Below, piece after piece: positions 50,626-60,352 of a stretch of DNA of 64,000 bases. Origin of the DNA: Paenibacillus pabuli (GTDB taxonomy: Bacteria > Bacillota > Bacilli > Paenibacillales > Paenibacillaceae); the NCBI RefSeq assembly GCF_039831995.1, contig NZ_JBDOIO010000004.1, positions 62,001 to 126,000 of the forward strand. The letters are read 5' to 3'. A program made the translations under genes and the position numbers. Position 1 is the stretch's first letter, and each line of letters starts with the position of its first letter. Under the pieces are notes generated by a model. That model saw only the letters and a list, made by a program, of their open reading frames with translations, was not told the origin of the DNA and made no database searches.

Positions 50626-51378
50626 ATGAATCCATTTGATCTAAGCGGACAAGTTGCACTTGTAACCGGTACATCTGGTGGTTTAGGGCAGGGAATGGCC
50701 ATTGGTCTGGCGGAAGCCGGAGCAGATGTGGTGCTCGTTTCCTATTCGAAACCATCCGAGACAGCAGGTGCGATCGAAGCGCTCGGGCGCAAAGCATATA
50801 TCATTGAAGCGGATTTAAGTCGTGAAGACGAATTGCCGGCGGTATTTGAGAAGGCATTAGCTTTTCAAGGGAAGATTGATATTCTCGTTAACAATGCGGG
50901 TATTATTCGCCGTACACCTGCGGCTGACCACGGACAGCAGGACTGGCACGATGTCATCGGGCTTAACCTGAACACGGTATTCTTCTTGAGCCAACTGGCG
51001 GGCAGACATATGATTGAACGCGGCAGCGGCAAAATCATCAATATCGCATCCATGCTGTCCTATCAGGGCGGCATTAACGTGCCGGGTTATACGGCCAGTA
51101 AACATGGCGTTGCAGGCTTAACCAAAGCTCTCGCCAATGAGTGGGCAGGCAAAGGCATACAAATTAACGGTATTGCACCAGGTTACATGGAGACGGATAA
51201 TACGACCCAAATTCGTGCGGATGAAAACCGATATCGGGATATCACAGCACGCATTCCGGCAGGGCGATGGGGAACTCCGGAAGATTTGAAAGGTCCGGTC
51301 GTGTTTCTTGCATCGGCAGCTTCGGATTATTTGAATGGTCATGTACTCAATGTAGATGGCGGCTGGATGGCTCGTTAA
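50626..51378 (+). CDS. kduD: 2-dehydro-3-deoxy-D-gluconate 5-dehydrogenase
   Basis: A 250-residue short-chain dehydrogenase that reduces 3-deoxy-D-glycero-2,5-hexodiulosonate to 2-keto-3-deoxygluconate with NAD(P)H. The nucleotide-binding motif is TGTSGGLGQG, NNAG is present, the catalytic serine is in IASMLSYQG and the YTASK motif gives Tyr and Lys. SGQVALVTG near the start and the C-terminal LNVDGGWMAR match KduD. GCGGAGG precedes the ATG. Between the DeoR gene and this one, GAAGCGCTTA (about 50530) resembles part of a cre site. Confidence 0.92.
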   Translation: MNPFDLSGQVALVTGTSGGLGQGMAIGLAEAGADVVLVSYSKPSETAGAIEALGRKAYIIEADLSREDELPAVFEKALAFQGKIDILVNNAGIIRRTPAADHGQQDWHDVIGLNLNTVFFLSQLAGRHMIERGSGKIINIASMLSYQGGINVPGYTASKHGVAGLTKALANEWAGKGIQINGIAPGYMETDNTTQIRADENRYRDITARIPAGRWGTPEDLKGPVVFLASAASDYLNGHVLNVDGGWMAR

Positions 51379-51413
51379 TCTGCTCTGCTATCAATGGTAA
51401 AGGAGGCAGTGAC

Positions 51414-52259
51414 ATGAAACTTGGTATTCTGGCACATACGTTTGGCCAGCAGCCTACAGCCCAGCTGGCGCAGACAGTCGCAGATCATGGATTCAATTCG
51501 GTGCAGCTGGCGCTTGCAAAAGCCCTGTCCGATGTTGACTCGGCTAACGGTAAACTCAGTCCGGGACTCGCGAATGAGATCGGGGACCAGTTTGCAAGAC
51601 GTGGAGTCAAGATTGCTGTTCTGGGCTGCTATATTAATCCGATCGACCCGGATGCTGCACGCAGACGGGCAGATATTGAGCGTTTCAAGGAGCATCTGCG
51701 TTATGCCCGGGATTTTGGTTGCAGCATGGTCGCAACAGAAACCGGAGGTTTGGACACCTACCAAGCCACCCATCCAGACGGGTATGAAGAAAAGGCTTGG
51801 ACGGTGCTGCGGGAAACGTTGGAGGAGATTACGGAGGAAGCGGAAAAATGGGGTGTGCATGCGGCTATTGAGCCCGTATCTACCCATACACTTCATACAC
51901 GTGAACATATGACTCGTTTGTTTGAAGAGATCCCATCCTCCAATCTGGGTATGTTGTTTGATCCATGCAATCTGATTAAACAGCCCCATGTCGCTGATCA
52001 AGGCGCTTTCCTGCGTGATGTGATGGAGTCGCTATACCAGCGGATCATTGTCATTCATGCGAAGGATGTGGCCTTCAATGCACAGGGCGAGAAGATTAAT
52101 CCGGTACCGGGTGCAGGCATATTGGATTACCCGCTGTTTTTTGAACTGTTAAAAACGTATAAGCCACATATCGATATCTCACTGGAGGGCGTGACTGCGG
52201 AAGAAGCGGTTCCAGCAGCCAAGCATTTGCGTGAAGTATGGAATGGTGTGCGAGTCTAG
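51414..52259 (+). CDS. Sugar phosphate isomerase/epimerase family protein
   Basis: A 281-residue TIM-barrel protein of the AP endonuclease 2/xylose isomerase-like superfamily. Candidate metal ligands fall in the usual strands: E in AAIEPVSTH, D in LFDPCN, H in VIHAKD and E in SLEGVT. AAAGGAGG lies 8 bp before the ATG, 35 bp after kduD. It probably converts a keto-sugar or sugar acid related to pectin breakdown, but the substrate cannot be named. No downstream kdgK or kdgA gene follows in this cluster. Confidence 0.85.
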   Translation: MKLGILAHTFGQQPTAQLAQTVADHGFNSVQLALAKALSDVDSANGKLSPGLANEIGDQFARRGVKIAVLGCYINPIDPDAARRRADIERFKEHLRYARDFGCSMVATETGGLDTYQATHPDGYEEKAWTVLRETLEEITEEAEKWGVHAAIEPVSTHTLHTREHMTRLFEEIPSSNLGMLFDPCNLIKQPHVADQGAFLRDVMESLYQRIIVIHAKDVAFNAQGEKINPVPGAGILDYPLFFELLKTYKPHIDISLEGVTAEEAVPAAKHLREVWNGVRV

Positions 52260-52307
52260 GGATGAGCTGGAGATAAGCTCATATCTGCGTGTATTTAAAT
52301 AGCCAGG

Positions 52308-52334
52308 AAACCTTTGCCCTTGCAAAGGTTTTTT
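52308..52334 (+). terminator. Intrinsic terminator of the kdu cluster
   Basis: AAACCTTTGC (52308-52317) pairs perfectly with GCAAAGGTTT (52322-52331), followed by more T residues. Confidence 0.9.
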
Positions 52335-52475
52335 GGTATGAGCTTGTCGTCAATACATATAATATATTTCTTATCGGATAAATCGGAAATAACTCTTTTC
52401 AAACACGACATCTTATGAGAGAATATGGAAAACATACGCCACCATGTGAGGACATCAGGATATTGAAACGTATAA

Positions 52476-53804
<1,329 letters not shown>

Positions 53805-53823
53805 CGAAAGGAAATTATACGAA

Positions 53824-53855
53824 AGCCGCCGTCCTCAAGGACAGGCGGTTTTTTT
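53824..53855 (+). terminator. Intrinsic terminator after metY
   Basis: GCCGCC and GTCCT pair with AGGAC and GGCGG, followed by T7 at 53849-53855. Confidence 0.9.
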
Positions 53856-53885
53856 GTGTTCCAGTTATAATCTGGAAACTGCCCA

Positions 53886-53914
53886 TTTACAAACGCCGAT
53901 CCGAGGCATATAAT
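53886..53914 (+). promoter_or_regulatory. Sigma-A promoter upstream of the efflux ATPase gene
   Basis: TTTACA (53886-53891), 17-bp spacer and perfect TATAAT (53909-53914). Transcription would start near 53921, about 40 bp before the Fur-type box and 64 bp before the palindrome. Confidence 0.65.
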
Positions 53915-53960
53915 AAAGCCAAAGTTGTATTGGGTAAACATAATTGCATAAATACAAAAA

Positions 53961-53975
53961 TGATTATCATTCTCA
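53961..53975 (+). promoter_or_regulatory. Fur-type box
   Basis: TGATTATCATTCTCA agrees with the Bacillus Fur 7-1-7 consensus TGATAAT-N-ATTATCA at 12 of 14 defined bases. A second copy of the right half, ATTCTCA, occurs at 54047-54053 near the gene. Confidence 0.6.
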
Positions 53976-53984
53976 TTCAAAAAC

Positions 53985-54015
53985 CATGCTGCTGCGGGAT
54001 TCCCGCAGCAGCATG
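53985..54015 (+). other. Perfect 31-bp palindrome in the leader of the efflux ATPase gene
   Basis: CATGCTGCTGCGGGA (53985-53999) and TCCCGCAGCAGCATG (54001-54015) form a perfect 15-bp stem around one base. The RNA would form a very stable hairpin, followed by a broken T run (ATTTTTA at 54020-54026). It may terminate, attenuate or block ribosomes, or end a short RNA. Confidence 0.6.
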
Positions 54016-54098
54016 TGTCATTTTTAGGGCATTAACAATGGCTCTCATTCTCAATACGACGCAACTTTAATCCTCGACAAGAAAGGATTGTGATTCAC

Positions 54099-56048
54099 AT
54101 GCAAGCAATACATCAACCTATACAGACCCAGGCCAAAGCAGAACGGCGTTCCGCGAAGTCACCTAATCCGAACCGTGGACGCAGACCAAATTTCCGGGCC
54201 ATGCTTCGAAATAAGGAGATGCAGGCGGCTCTCGGCAGTGGAATTATAATGCTTATTGCATGGGGAATGTCACCTTATTTCAATGCATTATCTGTCATAC
54301 TGTACATCGTGTCATATGCACTCGGAGGATGGACCAAGGCCAAGGAGGGCATTGAGACACTGGTCAAGGAACGCGATCTCGATGTGAATTTGCTCATGAT
54401 CGCCGCCTCGCTTGGTGCAGCAGCCATTGGGTACTGGAATGAAGGCGCGATGCTGATCTTCATTTTTGCATTAAGTGGTGCTCTGGAAAGTTATGCGACC
54501 GAGCGGAGTCATAAGGATATTTCATCGCTGCTGGCACTTAAGCCAGAGACAGCACTGCGTATCGAGGATGGACAGATGAATTTTGTCGCCATCGATGAGC
54601 TGATGCCTGGTGATCTGCTGCTGGTCAAACCGGGGGAGCTGATTCCGGCTGACGGCACCGTTTATCGCGGGAGTTCGTTTATTAATCAGGCTTCCATTAC
54701 GGGAGAATCCCTGCCTGTGGATAAGGCTGAAGGTGACGAGGTGTATGCAGGTACGGTTAATGGAGAAGGAGCTTTGTATGTAGAGGTAACCAAATCGGCA
54801 GAAGGTTCGCTGTTTGGCAAAATCATTAAGCTGGTCGAAGAGGCACAGGCCGAAGTACCGGACTCCCAGCGTTTTATTGAGCGGTTCGAAGGGATTTACG
54901 CACGAATTGTGGTGGGTGTAACATTGATGGTTATCGCAGGTGCTCCGCTGCTGCTGGGGTGGACTTGGAATGAGGCTTTTTATAAAGCGATGGTTTTTCT
55001 CGTTGTAGCTTCACCTTGTGCACTGGTTTCCTCAATCATGCCAGTCATGCTGTCGGCGATGTCCAGCAGTGCGCGTCGTGGCATTCTGTTCAAGGGAGGG
55101 GCTCATATGGAGAATATGGCTCAGACCCGGGTCGTGGCTTTTGATAAAACAGGAACATTGACCATGGGGACACCCCAAGTCACAGATATATTAACAGCCG
55201 AGGGCATGACTCGGGCCGAACTGCTGTCTGCAGTAGCTGCGATTGAGAACTTGTCCATGCATCCGCTGGCTCGGGCCATTGTAGATCAGGCGAATGGTGA
55301 AGGTATTGCCATTCAAGAAGCTGAACAGGTACAAACGCTGACGGGTTGGGGGATCGAAGGGTACGTGCAAGGTGTTCTCTGGAAGATTGGGAAAACGAAT
55401 GAAATGCACGTGGATACCCATGCCCATTGGCATGACGTATGTGCCCGTCTTGAGAGTGAAGGCAAAACGGTATCGATCGTGATGGCGGACGACCATTTCG
55501 CTGGTCTAATAGCCTTGCGCGATACGGTTCGTCCACAGGCCGCCGCAGCAGTGAAGAGACTGCAAGATATGGGCGTGAAGGTGGCCATGCTGACGGGTGA
55601 CCGAGCCAAATCTGCAGCTGTGATTGCACGAGAAACAGGAGTAAGTCTCGTCTATGCCGATCTGCTGCCCGAGGATAAGGTGAAGCAGGTACAGAGCCTG
55701 CGCAAAGCGTACGGACAGGTGCTCATGGTTGGTGATGGCGTGAATGATGCACCTGCACTCGCTGCGGCTACTGTGGGCATGGGAATGGGGATGTCGGGGA
55801 GCGGTACAGCGCTGGAAGTGGCTGATGTGGTGCTGATGAATGATCATATCGAGGAAATTGCCTGGGTGATTGAGCAGGCGCGAAGAGCACAGCGGACCGT
55901 GAAGCAGAATATGTTTTTTGCCATAACGGTTATTCTGGCACTGATTGCAGGGAATTTTCTGCAAGGTGTGGCATTGCCACTGGGGGTTGTTGGACATGAG
56001 GGCAGCACAATTCTGGTTATACTCAATGGTTTAAGACTACTGCGTTAA
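54099..56048 (+). CDS. P1B-4-type heavy-metal efflux ATPase (PfeT-like)
   Basis: A 649-residue P-type ATPase. D349 in DKTGTLT is phosphorylated; TGES is the actuator; SMHPLAR is the HP locus; GDGVNDAP is present. The metal site is of the P1B-4 class: S305-P306-C307 in the membrane and H633-E-G-S-T near the end. No N-terminal CxxC metal-binding domain exists, only a basic leader, as usual for P1B-4. Characterised members (PfeT, FrvA, CtpD) export Fe(II) or Co(II). The Fur-type box upstream supports iron. AAAGGA before ATG 54099 decides the start; an in-frame GTG at 54090 sits too close. A ZIP importer is convergent. Confidence 0.88.
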   Translation: MQAIHQPIQTQAKAERRSAKSPNPNRGRRPNFRAMLRNKEMQAALGSGIIMLIAWGMSPYFNALSVILYIVSYALGGWTKAKEGIETLVKERDLDVNLLMIAASLGAAAIGYWNEGAMLIFIFALSGALESYATERSHKDISSLLALKPETALRIEDGQMNFVAIDELMPGDLLLVKPGELIPADGTVYRGSSFINQASITGESLPVDKAEGDEVYAGTVNGEGALYVEVTKSAEGSLFGKIIKLVEEAQAEVPDSQRFIERFEGIYARIVVGVTLMVIAGAPLLLGWTWNEAFYKAMVFLVVASPCALVSSIMPVMLSAMSSSARRGILFKGGAHMENMAQTRVVAFDKTGTLTMGTPQVTDILTAEGMTRAELLSAVAAIENLSMHPLARAIVDQANGEGIAIQEAEQVQTLTGWGIEGYVQGVLWKIGKTNEMHVDTHAHWHDVCARLESEGKTVSIVMADDHFAGLIALRDTVRPQAAAAVKRLQDMGVKVAMLTGDRAKSAAVIARETGVSLVYADLLPEDKVKQVQSLRKAYGQVLMVGDGVNDAPALAAATVGMGMGMSGSGTALEVADVVLMNDHIEEIAWVIEQARRAQRTVKQNMFFAITVILALIAGNFLQGVALPLGVVGHEGSTILVILNGLRLLR

Positions 56049-56092
56049 TGAGATATCCCAGTAATTTCATGGAATCTTCATTTGTGACCAAA

Positions 56093-56135
56093 AAAAGAAC
56101 CTGTAGGGCAGAATGATTAACCCTCAGGTTCTTTT
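56093..56135. terminator. Bidirectional intrinsic terminator
   Basis: AAAAGAACCTG (56093-56103) pairs with CAGGTTCTTTT (56125-56135), inner GGG/CCC. A and T runs on both sides let it serve both convergent metal-transporter genes. Confidence 0.9.
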
Positions 56136-56164
56136 CGATATCGTTATCTCCGGTAAAGGTTTGC

Positions 56165-56896
56165 TCAGAATAGTTCGGTCAAACCAATCATGGTGATGAG
56201 TCCCAGCAAAAATGAAACGGTAGCTACACGTGCGTTGCCGTCTCCGTGACTTTCGGGAATCAGCTCTTTGTATACAATGAACATCATCGCCCCTGCCGCG
56301 AACGCAAGCCCATAAGGCACAAGTCCTGCGACGAGACTGCTAAGTGTGTAGCCAATCATCGCGGTAATAATTTCGACGGCTCCTGTCAGGGTAGCGATCC
56401 CAAGCGCCTTGAAGCGGCCGATGTTCTGATTCACGAGGAACAGGGCAACGAGGAATCCTTCGGGAGCATTTTGCAATCCGATCGAGAAGGCAATGAGATT
56501 ACCCAGACCGGCATCGGTACTGGCATAACTGACTCCTACAGACAGGCCTTCAGGCAGGTTATGCATGGTGATGGCTGCAATTATCATGAAGGCCTTGGCT
56601 TCAATTTTAAAAGGTACCTTCTCTGGATTCTCCAGATCCACATGGGGAATCTTCATTTCAAGTACCAGCAAAACCATGCTGCCGAGCATAATACCAAGAG
56701 CAAGAACGAACAGGTTTGACTGTCCCAGCGCTTCGGGAATGAGATTGTACACCGAAGCCGAGGTCATGATGCCTGCCGCGTAAGCAAGCAAGATATCACG
56801 CAGACGGTGTGTTACTTTCCGCATAAATAGAATAGGTACGGCCCCAAGGCCAGTAGACATGGCTGAGATAAAGCTGCCAATGAGTGCATCGTTCAT
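56165..56896 (-). CDS. ZIP family metal transporter
   Basis: A 243-residue membrane protein with eight hydrophobic segments and both ZIP signatures: MHNLPEGLSVG in the fourth segment and LQNAPEGFLVAL in the fifth, which form the binuclear metal centre. Bacterial ZIPs (ZupT, GufA types) move Zn2+, Fe2+ or Mn2+ into the cytoplasm. I start at ATG 56896, 11 bp after AGGAGGG; the open frame reaches 19 codons further upstream over that ribosome site. It is convergent with the P1B-4 exporter, so import and export genes for divalent metals share one terminator. Confidence 0.88.
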   Translation of the reverse strand: MNDALIGSFISAMSTGLGAVPILFMRKVTHRLRDILLAYAAGIMTSASVYNLIPEALGQSNLFVLALGIMLGSMVLLVLEMKIPHVDLENPEKVPFKIEAKAFMIIAAITMHNLPEGLSVGVSYASTDAGLGNLIAFSIGLQNAPEGFLVALFLVNQNIGRFKALGIATLTGAVEIITAMIGYTLSSLVAGLVPYGLAFAAGAMMFIVYKELIPESHGDGNARVATVSFLLGLITMIGLTELF

Positions 56897-57152
56897 GCTT
56901 CCATTTTCCCTCCTGATGAAGACTTCTTCATAATCGCTGCCGAGCATTGACACCGTAGTTAAAAGAGATCATAATGAACAACAGATTAGAATGATTATAA
57001 ATTAGAATTCCATTTCTGCATAGGGCAATTGTCATATCGGGCAGGTCTTGTGGACATGATTTAGGCTTATATCGATCTAGTGTATGCAAGGGCGTTTGCT
57101 TTTGATGCCGATGGGCCCAACCTTTTTGCAGAACTCGGGGGAGGAACTATAC

Positions 57153-58094
57153 ATGTATAAATCCATTATTATCGGAACAGGCCCTGCAGGGCTGACAGCA
57201 GCAATCTATCTGGCTCGTGCCAATCTTAACCCACTTGTTATTGAAGGACCACAACCTGGTGGCCAACTGACAACAACAACTGAAGTGGAAAACTTCCCAG
57301 GTTTCCCTGATGGCATTATGGGTCCTGAACTGATGGACAATATGCGTAAACAAGCAGAACGTTTTGGTGCTGAATTCCGCACAGGTTGGGTAAACAACAT
57401 TGATATGAGCGAACGTCCGTTCAAAATCCAGGTTGAAGGCATGGGTGAACTGGTATCGGAAACCTTAATCCTGTCTACTGGTGCATCCGCTAAATACCTT
57501 GGTATTCCTGGAGAAGAAACAAACGTGGGCCGCGGTGTCAGCACTTGTGCCACATGTGACGGATTCTTCTTCCGTAATAAAGAAATCATCGTTATCGGTG
57601 GTGGCGACTCTGCATTGGAAGAAGCAAGCTTCCTGTCCCGTTTCGGTTCCAAAGTAACTCTGGTACACCGTCGTGAGGAGCTGCGCGGTTCCAAAATCAT
57701 GCAAGACCGTGCACGCAGCAACGAAAAAGTGGAAATGGCCCTTAACCGTACACCGATCGAAGTCATTGCTGGCGACAATGGGGTAACCGGATTGAAAGTG
57801 TTGAACAACGCAACGGGTGAAGAAGAAGTGATCCCGGCAAGCGGTGTATTTGTAGCAATCGGTCATACTCCAAACACTGGTTTCCTTGGTGGACAGATTA
57901 CAACAGATGAACATGGGTATATTATGACCACACCAGGCACTTCCGAAACGAACATTCCAGGCGTATTTGCTTGTGGAGACGTTCAAGATACACGCTACAA
58001 ACAAGCGATTACAGCAGCAGGCAGCGGATGTATGGCTGCTATGGATGCAGAGAAATTCATCGAAAGCCTTGAGCATAGTGCAGTAGCACTGTAA
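57153..58094 (+). CDS. trxB: Thioredoxin reductase
   Basis: A 313-residue FAD enzyme that passes electrons from NADPH to thioredoxin-like proteins. The FAD motif GTGPAGLTAAIY is at the N-terminus, the redox pair is C132-A-T-C135, the NADPH motif is GGGDSALEEA and the second FAD motif FACGDVQDTRYKQAITAAG is near the end. GGGGGAGG precedes ATG 57153; the open frame upstream lacks support. A CxxC redoxin gene follows 66 bp later, suggesting a reductase-substrate pair. Confidence 0.96.
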   Translation: MYKSIIIGTGPAGLTAAIYLARANLNPLVIEGPQPGGQLTTTTEVENFPGFPDGIMGPELMDNMRKQAERFGAEFRTGWVNNIDMSERPFKIQVEGMGELVSETLILSTGASAKYLGIPGEETNVGRGVSTCATCDGFFFRNKEIIVIGGGDSALEEASFLSRFGSKVTLVHRREELRGSKIMQDRARSNEKVEMALNRTPIEVIAGDNGVTGLKVLNNATGEEEVIPASGVFVAIGHTPNTGFLGGQITTDEHGYIMTTPGTSETNIPGVFACGDVQDTRYKQAITAAGSGCMAAMDAEKFIESLEHSAVAL

Positions 58095-58160
58095 GGTAAC
58101 TCGTTTAAATGGGTGAATTAACGTTATAACTATATATAAACTATATGAGGTGAATAAATA

Positions 58161-58391
58161 ATGGAAAACGTAATTGTATACACATCGACCAACTGCCCGA
58201 ACTGCAAATCGGTGAAGACTTTTCTCGCTGAAAAAGGAATTTCCTATGAAGAGCGCAATATCGAGACAAGCGACGAGTTCGCACAACAAGTATGGGATAT
58301 GGGCGTACGTGCAGTACCTCTGACCGTTATTGGTGAACACCGCATCCTGGGTATGAACAAAACGCAATTCGCAAAAGCACTGGACGCTTAA
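58161..58391 (+). CDS. Glutaredoxin-like/NrdH-type redoxin
   Basis: A 76-residue thioredoxin-fold protein with a CPNC centre (C12, C15), the cis-proline motif AVPLTVIG and a short C-terminal helix (GMNKTQFAKAL). The shape is NrdH-redoxin-like: glutaredoxin size and sequence, but often reduced by thioredoxin reductase. The trxB gene directly upstream supports that electron route. No ribonucleotide reductase gene is next to it. AGGTG precedes the ATG. Confidence 0.9.
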   Translation: MENVIVYTSTNCPNCKSVKTFLAEKGISYEERNIETSDEFAQQVWDMGVRAVPLTVIGEHRILGMNKTQFAKALDA

Positions 58392-58465
58392 TCATCCTCA
58401 GCCCGGGATGCAACCAAGCTGAACTTGAGCTATTCCGGTTCGCGCGAGCCGTTTGAATATAAATG

Positions 58466-58506
58466 AAAGAAGCCTTCGTCCTGTTCTGGATGGGGGCTTC
58501 TTTTTT
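58466..58506 (+). terminator. Intrinsic terminator after the redoxin gene
   Basis: AAAGAAGCC (58466-58474) pairs with GGCTTCTTT (58495-58503), with inner TCC/GGA pairing, followed by T residues. Confidence 0.85.
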
Positions 58507-58643
58507 GAAACAAACTCTCTTCAAAACATTTTGAATAGTTGATATGGAAAATCCCCTTGCGTCAGTGAACAGGAGCACATGGTAACATGAACTCTATAAT
58601 TCACTGCGGAAGGGGATTTCGTCATTTAAACCAGTTATTCCAT

Positions 58644-58841
58644 CTAAAAAAAGATGCTCATAAACGTCTGAAAAACAACATACACCAATACGCCTGACAG
58701 CATATACATGAACCCAGCCTTCTTTTTGCTCTGAAACAAACGAAGTATGCCGAGGCTGAACAGCGGCGCAAGCACGATCAAGAACAGGAGTACGGTGACA
58801 AACATTTGCGCCGAGATATCTGAAGTATCCACGTAGGTCAC
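58644..58841 (-). CDS. Small two-helix membrane protein, unknown function
   Basis: A 65-residue protein with two hydrophobic segments (about 11-34 and 43-62) separated by a basic loop (RLFQSKKKAG), predicting a hairpin with both ends outside. It starts at GTG 58841, 8 bp after GGAGTG. No family is recognised. It is flanked by the convergent redoxin gene and the xylR gene on its own strand, 145 bp apart. The ribosome site and clean hydrophobic pattern make it a credible gene. Confidence 0.65.
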   Translation of the reverse strand: MTYVDTSDISAQMFVTVLLFLIVLAPLFSLGILRLFQSKKKAGFMYMLSGVLVYVVFQTFMSIFF

Positions 58842-58986
58842 GGGTTTTCACTCCGTTTCGTTATAGGAATTAACACAGCGACAATCATTCCGCCATGACA
58901 AAAATCACATATCCTCATTATAACTCTGGATTTCTTTAACAAAAAGGGAGGAAATGGGGCGAAATGATGTCAATTTTCACTGGATA

Positions 58987-60153
58987 TTAGACCGAAACTC
59001 TTATTTTACCTAGAAACTGGGAAATAGCTGAGTAAGCGGCACCAATACGTGTAGAACGACTGCCCAGTGCTGCCCATTCAATTTGCAAACTACGACGGTG
59101 ATAGGGCAATGTACGCTCTTCAACGACTTGTTTGAGAGCCGTTTCAATCCATGGACCTGCTTCCGAGAGAGGCCCGCCAATAATGATGCGCTCAGGATTG
59201 AAGCTGTTAACGATATTTGTGATGCCCACGCCCAGTTTACGGCCGATGTTCTCGTATAAATCCAGTACCCCTTCATGGCCTTGCTGTGCATATTCTACGA
59301 GCTCCCGGGTTGTGTGAGCAGGCAGATGCAGCTGATGGTCGGGGTGCTCATAGGCTTTTTCGGAAGCATACAGCTCCCAACAGCCATGATTGCCGCAAGA
59401 GCAGGGTCTGCCTTCCGCTTCAATTGACATGTGACCTGTCTCCCCTGCGTAGCCCCAGGCACCTTTGTACAATTCGCCATCAACCATAATTCCCGATCCG
59501 ATACCCATTCCTGCACTGATATAGATCAGGTGACGGACACCGATTCCGCTGCCAAAATTCAATTCCCCATGAGCGCCTGCATTGGCTTCGTTGTCAATCG
59601 TTACAGGAAGTTCAAACAACTCCTCCAGCATGGAGCGAAGTGCGACCTTCTCCCAACCCAGGTTGGGTGCAAACAGCACCGTCCCTGCCTCATCTACCAT
59701 TCCAGGTACACCAATGCCAATGCCAATCACACCATGTGGTGAGGGGGGAGCCGACTGAATCAGATGCTCCGCGGCAAGTTTCAACTGTTCCAATACGGAA
59801 GGCACATCGTGCTGCTCCAGCTTGATGGCATACTCCGTTATGATATGGCCCTCCAGATCGGTAAGCACACCCTTCAGATGGGTTACGCTGAGTTCCAGAC
59901 CTACTGCATAACCAGCCGTACCTCGAAACAGCAGCATGAGCGGCTTGCGGCCACCGCTGGATTCACCCGGACCGATTTCCTGGACAAGCTCATCACTGAT
60001 GAGATCGGCAACAAGGTTAGATACGGTTGCTTTGTTAAGTCCCGTAACCTCGGATACCCTTGCGCGGGAAAGGGGGGCATGACGGCGAATGGTATCGAGG
60101 ACGATGGACTTGTTTATTTTTTTGACCAGCATCTGGTCTCCGGTAATTTTCAT
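58987..60153 (-). CDS. xylR: Xylose-responsive ROK family repressor
   Basis: A 388-residue regulator. The N-terminal winged helix-turn-helix (RHAPLSRARVSEVTGLNKATVSNLVADL) precedes a ROK sugar-binding domain with DNEANAGAHGE, GMGIGSGIMVDG and a zinc-binding cysteine cluster (CSCGNHGCWE). Length and motifs match B. subtilis XylR. It is divergent from xylA, and the shared 199-bp region holds a XylR-type operator. Xylose should release it and induce xylA and possibly xylB. Confidence 0.94.
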   Translation of the reverse strand: MKITGDQMLVKKINKSIVLDTIRRHAPLSRARVSEVTGLNKATVSNLVADLISDELVQEIGPGESSGGRKPLMLLFRGTAGYAVGLELSVTHLKGVLTDLEGHIITEYAIKLEQHDVPSVLEQLKLAAEHLIQSAPPSPHGVIGIGIGVPGMVDEAGTVLFAPNLGWEKVALRSMLEELFELPVTIDNEANAGAHGELNFGSGIGVRHLIYISAGMGIGSGIMVDGELYKGAWGYAGETGHMSIEAEGRPCSCGNHGCWELYASEKAYEHPDHQLHLPAHTTRELVEYAQQGHEGVLDLYENIGRKLGVGITNIVNSFNPERIIIGGPLSEAGPWIETALKQVVEERTLPYHRRSLQIEWAALGSRSTRIGAAYSAISQFLGKIRVSV

Positions 60154-60263
60154 AAGGATCAGGCACTCCTATTCTGTATATAAAAGGGTTCAATCATTCA
60201 TCCCGTGCTCAAGCTATTCGACTATTATAGCGTAAACAAACCCGGAAAAAACAATTTTATTTT

Positions 60264-60288
60264 ACTTTGTTTAACCAATAGACAAAGT
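60264..60288 (+). promoter_or_regulatory. XylR operator
   Basis: ACTTTGTTTA (60264-60273), five bases, then TAGACAAAGT (60279-60288): 10-bp arms with one mismatch, the arm-N5-arm geometry of Bacillus xyl operators. Confidence 0.75.
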
Positions 60289-60307
60289 ATAACCGATGTG
60301 ATAGGAT
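60279..60307 (+). promoter_or_regulatory. Sigma-A promoter of xylA
   Basis: TAGACA (60279-60284), 17-bp spacer, TAGGAT (60302-60307). The -35 box lies inside the right arm of the XylR operator, so binding would block RNA polymerase. Confidence 0.7.
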
Positions 60308-60312
60308 AACGG

Positions 60313-60326
60313 TGTAAACGATTTCT
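60313..60326 (+). promoter_or_regulatory. cre site in front of xylA
   Basis: TGTAAACGATTTCT matches the cre consensus at 13 of 14 positions and lies at the transcription start, giving CcpA control in addition to XylR. Confidence 0.6.
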
Positions 60327-60352
60327 TTAAAACTATTGAGGAGGCATTTTAC

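Noticed and set aside
57465..58367. 300-residue open frame on the minus strand
   Set aside because: Antisense shadow of trxB and the redoxin gene, cysteine- and histidine-rich without domain pattern; both plus-strand genes have full motifs.
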